A stretch of 25,384 bases of DNA. Origin: CAZISM01 sp964541895. Its GTDB lineage: Bacteria > Zhuqueibacterota > Zhuqueibacteria > Residuimicrobiales > Residuimicrobiaceae. Shown piece after piece: positions 23,389-25,384 of the stretch. The position numbers and the translations under genes were made by a program. The stretch covers positions 1-25,384 of the forward strand of contig CAZISM010000079.1 in assembly GCA_964541895.1 (NCBI GenBank), given 5' to 3'. Each line of letters starts with the position of its first letter. Position 1 is the stretch's first letter. Under the pieces are notes generated by a model, which had not been told where the DNA came from, did not search any database, and saw only the letters and a list, made by a program, of their open reading frames with translations.

Positions 23389-24741
23389 ATGAGAACGTTT
23401 CGGCTTGCGCTGGTTGTCTTTTGGTTTCTCTTTATTGCTATCGTTGTGTCTATGGGGGTCACCCGGCATGTCCTGGAAGGAGGTAAACGGATAACCGGCC
23501 GGACCAGAGCGGTCGTTCTGTTCTTGATGGAATTGCCGTCAAATCTCGCGCAATTGCTCGATCCGAACGCGTTGCGGCCTCTGGAGAAGCATAATATATT
23601 TTCACTGGCAAGCGGATTTACCTATGGACCTGTGCAGGGGGGGCGAAACGGTTATCTGCTGGTCTCTGCCTGGGACGACGGGCTTGACCAGGCGGTGGTG
23701 AAACTGGTACGGGTTCGCGACGGCCGTGTTCTGCACCGCTGGGTTCCGGATATCGAGGCCATCCTTGACGCAGCCAATACGTCGATCAATGAAAGAGTGC
23801 ATGCACAGGCAAAACTCGGCTATGTCAGATCCAACACGTTGCTGATCCATCCCCTGCTAATGAACGACGGCTCGCTTATTTTTCAGGTTGGCGCCATATT
23901 CAAAATCGACCAAAACGGCCGCATCGTCTGGATCCACAAGGCCATGTGTCACCATTCTGTGGAACTGGATGAGGAAGGGAAGGTCTGGATCTGCAGCTAC
24001 AATGATGACGGCCGGAATGCAGACAAGTATCAACTAACCGATGACGTGATCGTTCAGCTGTCCCCCGAGGATGGCCGAGTGCTTTATCAAAAATCGGTTT
24101 TTGAAATTCTGATGGAAAACGGCTATAATCGAGGCGAATTTTTTATCTGTCCCACCAGCTATCGGATGCAAAGCTATCTCGACTACATCCATCTAAACGA
24201 TATTGAACCGGTTTTGGCAGACTCGCACTATTGGAAGAAGGGGGATCTATTCCTCAGCCTGCGCAATCAGAATATGATCTTGCTCTACCGTCCTTCAACA
24301 GGCAAAATTATCTGGCAGCAAAATGGGCCGTGGCTGCGGCAGCACGACGTGTGCATTGTGGACTCTACTAAAATCGGCATATTCGGAAATAACGTCATGG
24401 AAGCCTTTTACCCTGATGCCGATGACGTCTTTGTAGACGGCCACAACATACAGTACGTTTACGATTTCAGCCGAAAGTCCTTGTTAACGCCTTATAATAC
24501 CTTGTTTGCTTCCCTGGCCATCAAAACCAGAACGCAGGGTCGATCCAGGATTTTGGCTGACGGCCGTATATTTGTGGAGGATACCAATGAAGGCCGCTCC
24601 TTGCTGGGCGACGATGGAAAGGTCTTGTGGGTTTATGTGGAAGGTATTAATAAAAAACGTCTGCGCATGACCGGATGGAACCGGTATCTGACCGAAGAGG
24701 AATTCAGCCGACTGACTTTTATACGCACCAGGGAGGAGTAA
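23389..24741 (+). CDS. Membrane-anchored arylsulfotransferase-like protein (ASST family)
   Basis: 450 residues. One N-terminal membrane helix (FRLALVVFWFLFIAIVVSMG) would hold a periplasmic beta-propeller-like domain. The propeller carries motifs of the ASST/Arylsulfotran_2 group: MCHHSVELDEEGKVWI (His188-His189), DYIHLNDIEPVL (His268), LFLSLRNQNMILLYRPSTGK with IIWQ, and RQHDVCIV (His319), followed by an FGNN turn. ASST enzymes move sulfate between phenolic donors and acceptors through a histidine. Whether this one is active is not shown; related proteins may only bind ligands. Context (flippase before, small membrane proteins and a probable sulfotransferase after) suggests glycan sulfation. 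Propeller-like blades are also seen in unrelated sensor proteins. Confidence 0.7.
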   Translation: MRTFRLALVVFWFLFIAIVVSMGVTRHVLEGGKRITGRTRAVVLFLMELPSNLAQLLDPNALRPLEKHNIFSLASGFTYGPVQGGRNGYLLVSAWDDGLDQAVVKLVRVRDGRVLHRWVPDIEAILDAANTSINERVHAQAKLGYVRSNTLLIHPLLMNDGSLIFQVGAIFKIDQNGRIVWIHKAMCHHSVELDEEGKVWICSYNDDGRNADKYQLTDDVIVQLSPEDGRVLYQKSVFEILMENGYNRGEFFICPTSYRMQSYLDYIHLNDIEPVLADSHYWKKGDLFLSLRNQNMILLYRPSTGKIIWQQNGPWLRQHDVCIVDSTKIGIFGNNVMEAFYPDADDVFVDGHNIQYVYDFSRKSLLTPYNTLFASLAIKTRTQGRSRILADGRIFVEDTNEGRSLLGDDGKVLWVYVEGINKKRLRMTGWNRYLTEEEFSRLTFIRTREE

Positions 24742-24743
24742 GC

Positions 24744-24926
24744 ATGTTGATGCATTTTTGTTTCATGTTAACACTGCTGTATGTCGGCCCGGGTATGGGC
24801 GGAGGTATGATAGCGGTTATTATCGGCATTCTGTCGGCTTTTGTGCTTTCGCTCATTGCCATCGTATGGTATCCTGTTAAAAAGGCCCTGCGGTTTTTAA
24901 AATCCCTGTTCAAGAAAAGCGAATGA
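24744..24926 (+). CDS. 60-residue membrane microprotein with YVGPG motif
   Basis: ATG 24744 is fixed by GGGAGGAG (24731-24738), which runs into the stop codon of the gene before, two bases away. The protein has a short hydrophobic start, a glycine-rich turn (LYVGPGMGGGMIAVIIG), one long membrane helix (ILSAFVLSLIAIVWYPV) and a lysine-rich tail (KKALRFLKSLFKKSE) that should face the cytoplasm. I know no function. Small proteins with a Tyr-x-Gly-Pro-Gly start and WYPVK-like end seem to recur near glycan-modifying genes, but I cannot verify this. The tight spacing and 4-base overlap with the next gene suggest it works with its neighbours. Confidence 0.7.
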   Translation: MLMHFCFMLTLLYVGPGMGGGMIAVIIGILSAFVLSLIAIVWYPVKKALRFLKSLFKKSE

Positions 24927-25306
24927 GTTATCTGATTATCTTTATCATCAGCGCGATGTCTGCGTGGCTATTCGTCGTATTGCCTGTTAAACGCAGAGTG
25001 ACCGTCATGCAGCGATTCATGACCGACTCGCTGGCTGTCCTGCAATCTACTGCTTGGACCGACGATCAAAAGCAAAAACAGCTGCTTGCTTTTTCCGGCC
25101 GGATATTGTGGTCTTCGCTGCTGCTGGCTCTTTTACTGGGTGTGACGGTGCTGCCTTTTTTGTTTCTCATCGTGACGGAAAACTATTTCGGCGCAACTGA
25201 TGCCGTCTCCACCCGCTTGCTCACCTGGCCCGGCCTGGGTATCTGCGTGCTGGGTTTTGTTTCCTGTTGTCTGGCGAAAAAGGCGTATGAACGTGCACGG
25301 TTATAG
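24923..25306 (+). CDS. 127-residue membrane protein of unknown function
   Basis: It begins at ATG 24923 overlapping the previous stop (ATGA). Three hydrophobic segments: about residues 2-21 (SYLIIFIISAMSAWLFVVLP), 63-85 (LLLALLLGVTVLPFLFLIV) and 101-117 (GLGICVLGFVSCCL), with a charged loop of about 40 residues between the first two. I see no catalytic motif and do not recognise the family. Coupled translation with the microprotein and a 20-base overlap with the next start place it in the same unit as the arylsulfotransferase-like and sulfotransferase genes, so a membrane accessory to that system is the best guess. Confidence 0.7.
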   Translation: MSYLIIFIISAMSAWLFVVLPVKRRVTVMQRFMTDSLAVLQSTAWTDDQKQKQLLAFSGRILWSSLLLALLLGVTVLPFLFLIVTENYFGATDAVSTRLLTWPGLGICVLGFVSCCLAKKAYERARL

Positions 25307-25384
25307 CGCCGGCGCCAAATGGCTGCATCGAATCGTCCTGGGCTCTCGCACGATAGCAGAGATCAGTTTTGACATCGAACAGGC
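25287..25384 (+). CDS. Probable sulfotransferase, N-terminus only (runs off the window)
   Basis: ATG 25287 overlaps the end of the previous gene by 20 bases and stays open to the window end: NVHGYSAGAKWLHRIVLGSR followed by TIAEISFDIEQ. The pattern W-L-H-R-x-x-L-G-S-R and A-E-x-S-F-D is one I associate with the start of a family of PAPS-type sulfotransferases, just ahead of their P-loop. The P-loop itself would come after the window end, so the call depends on remembered pattern and the ASST-like neighbour. GTG 25293 is a possible alternative start. Confidence 0.45.
   Translation, partial: MNVHGYSAGAKWLHRIVLGSRTIAEISFDIEQ

Overview
The window is a stretch of Gram-negative bacterial chromosome. 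A Wza-type outer-membrane export protein, two YjbH-like outer-membrane barrel proteins and a lipoprotein all imply an outer membrane. Three promoter candidates fit the ordinary sigma-70 consensus. The proteins have a mixed flavour (SSS transporter, Wzx/Wzy locus, bacillosamine genes, sulfotransferases) that I would expect from an environmental bacterium, possibly of the FCB/KSB1-Calditrichota kind. That placement is an impression from protein style, not something the sequence proves. There are no rRNA or tRNA genes, CRISPR arrays or intact insertion sequences. One 100-N scaffold gap lies at 20174-20273.

Left flank (1-3280): the 3' end of an aldo/keto reductase gene and a sodium/solute symporter gene on the + strand, converging on a small five-helix membrane protein gene on the - strand that has its own promoter. 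A 1.27-kb gene-poor region follows (3280-4547). It holds an orphan + strand terminator, what looks like a broken or frameshifted small secreted-protein reading frame, and the promoter and leader region of the glycan operon.

Polysaccharide locus, first part (4548-14978, all + strand): wza-like export protein, wzc-like tyrosine kinase/co-polymerase, wzy-like polymerase, a GT4 glycosyltransferase, then four genes joined by 4-base start/stop overlaps: a short PglC-type phosphoglycosyl transferase, PglD-type acetyltransferase, PglE-type aminotransferase and PglF-type 4,6-dehydratase. Together the last four would make UDP-N,N'-diacetylbacillosamine and load it on the lipid carrier as the first sugar of the repeat unit.

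Second part (15019-18939): a strong promoter (TTGACA-N17-TATTAT), the C-terminal-type half of a YjbH-like protein, an Ig-like lipoprotein and a strong terminator form a compact transcription unit. The N-terminal-type half of YjbH is a separate gene just after the terminator, so the order of the two halves is reversed relative to one-piece YjbH.

Third part (19068-25384): a GT2 gene on +, two glycosyltransferase-like genes on - (one cut by the scaffold gap), then a Wzx flippase gene on + whose promoter -35 box sits inside a palindrome. After it come an arylsulfotransferase-like membrane protein, a 60-residue membrane microprotein, a 127-residue membrane protein and the start of a probable sulfotransferase. 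The working model is a Wzx/Wzy-dependent exopolysaccharide started on diacetylbacillosamine, polymerised under Wzc control, exported through Wza with help from YjbH-like barrels, and possibly sulfated by the gene set at the right end.
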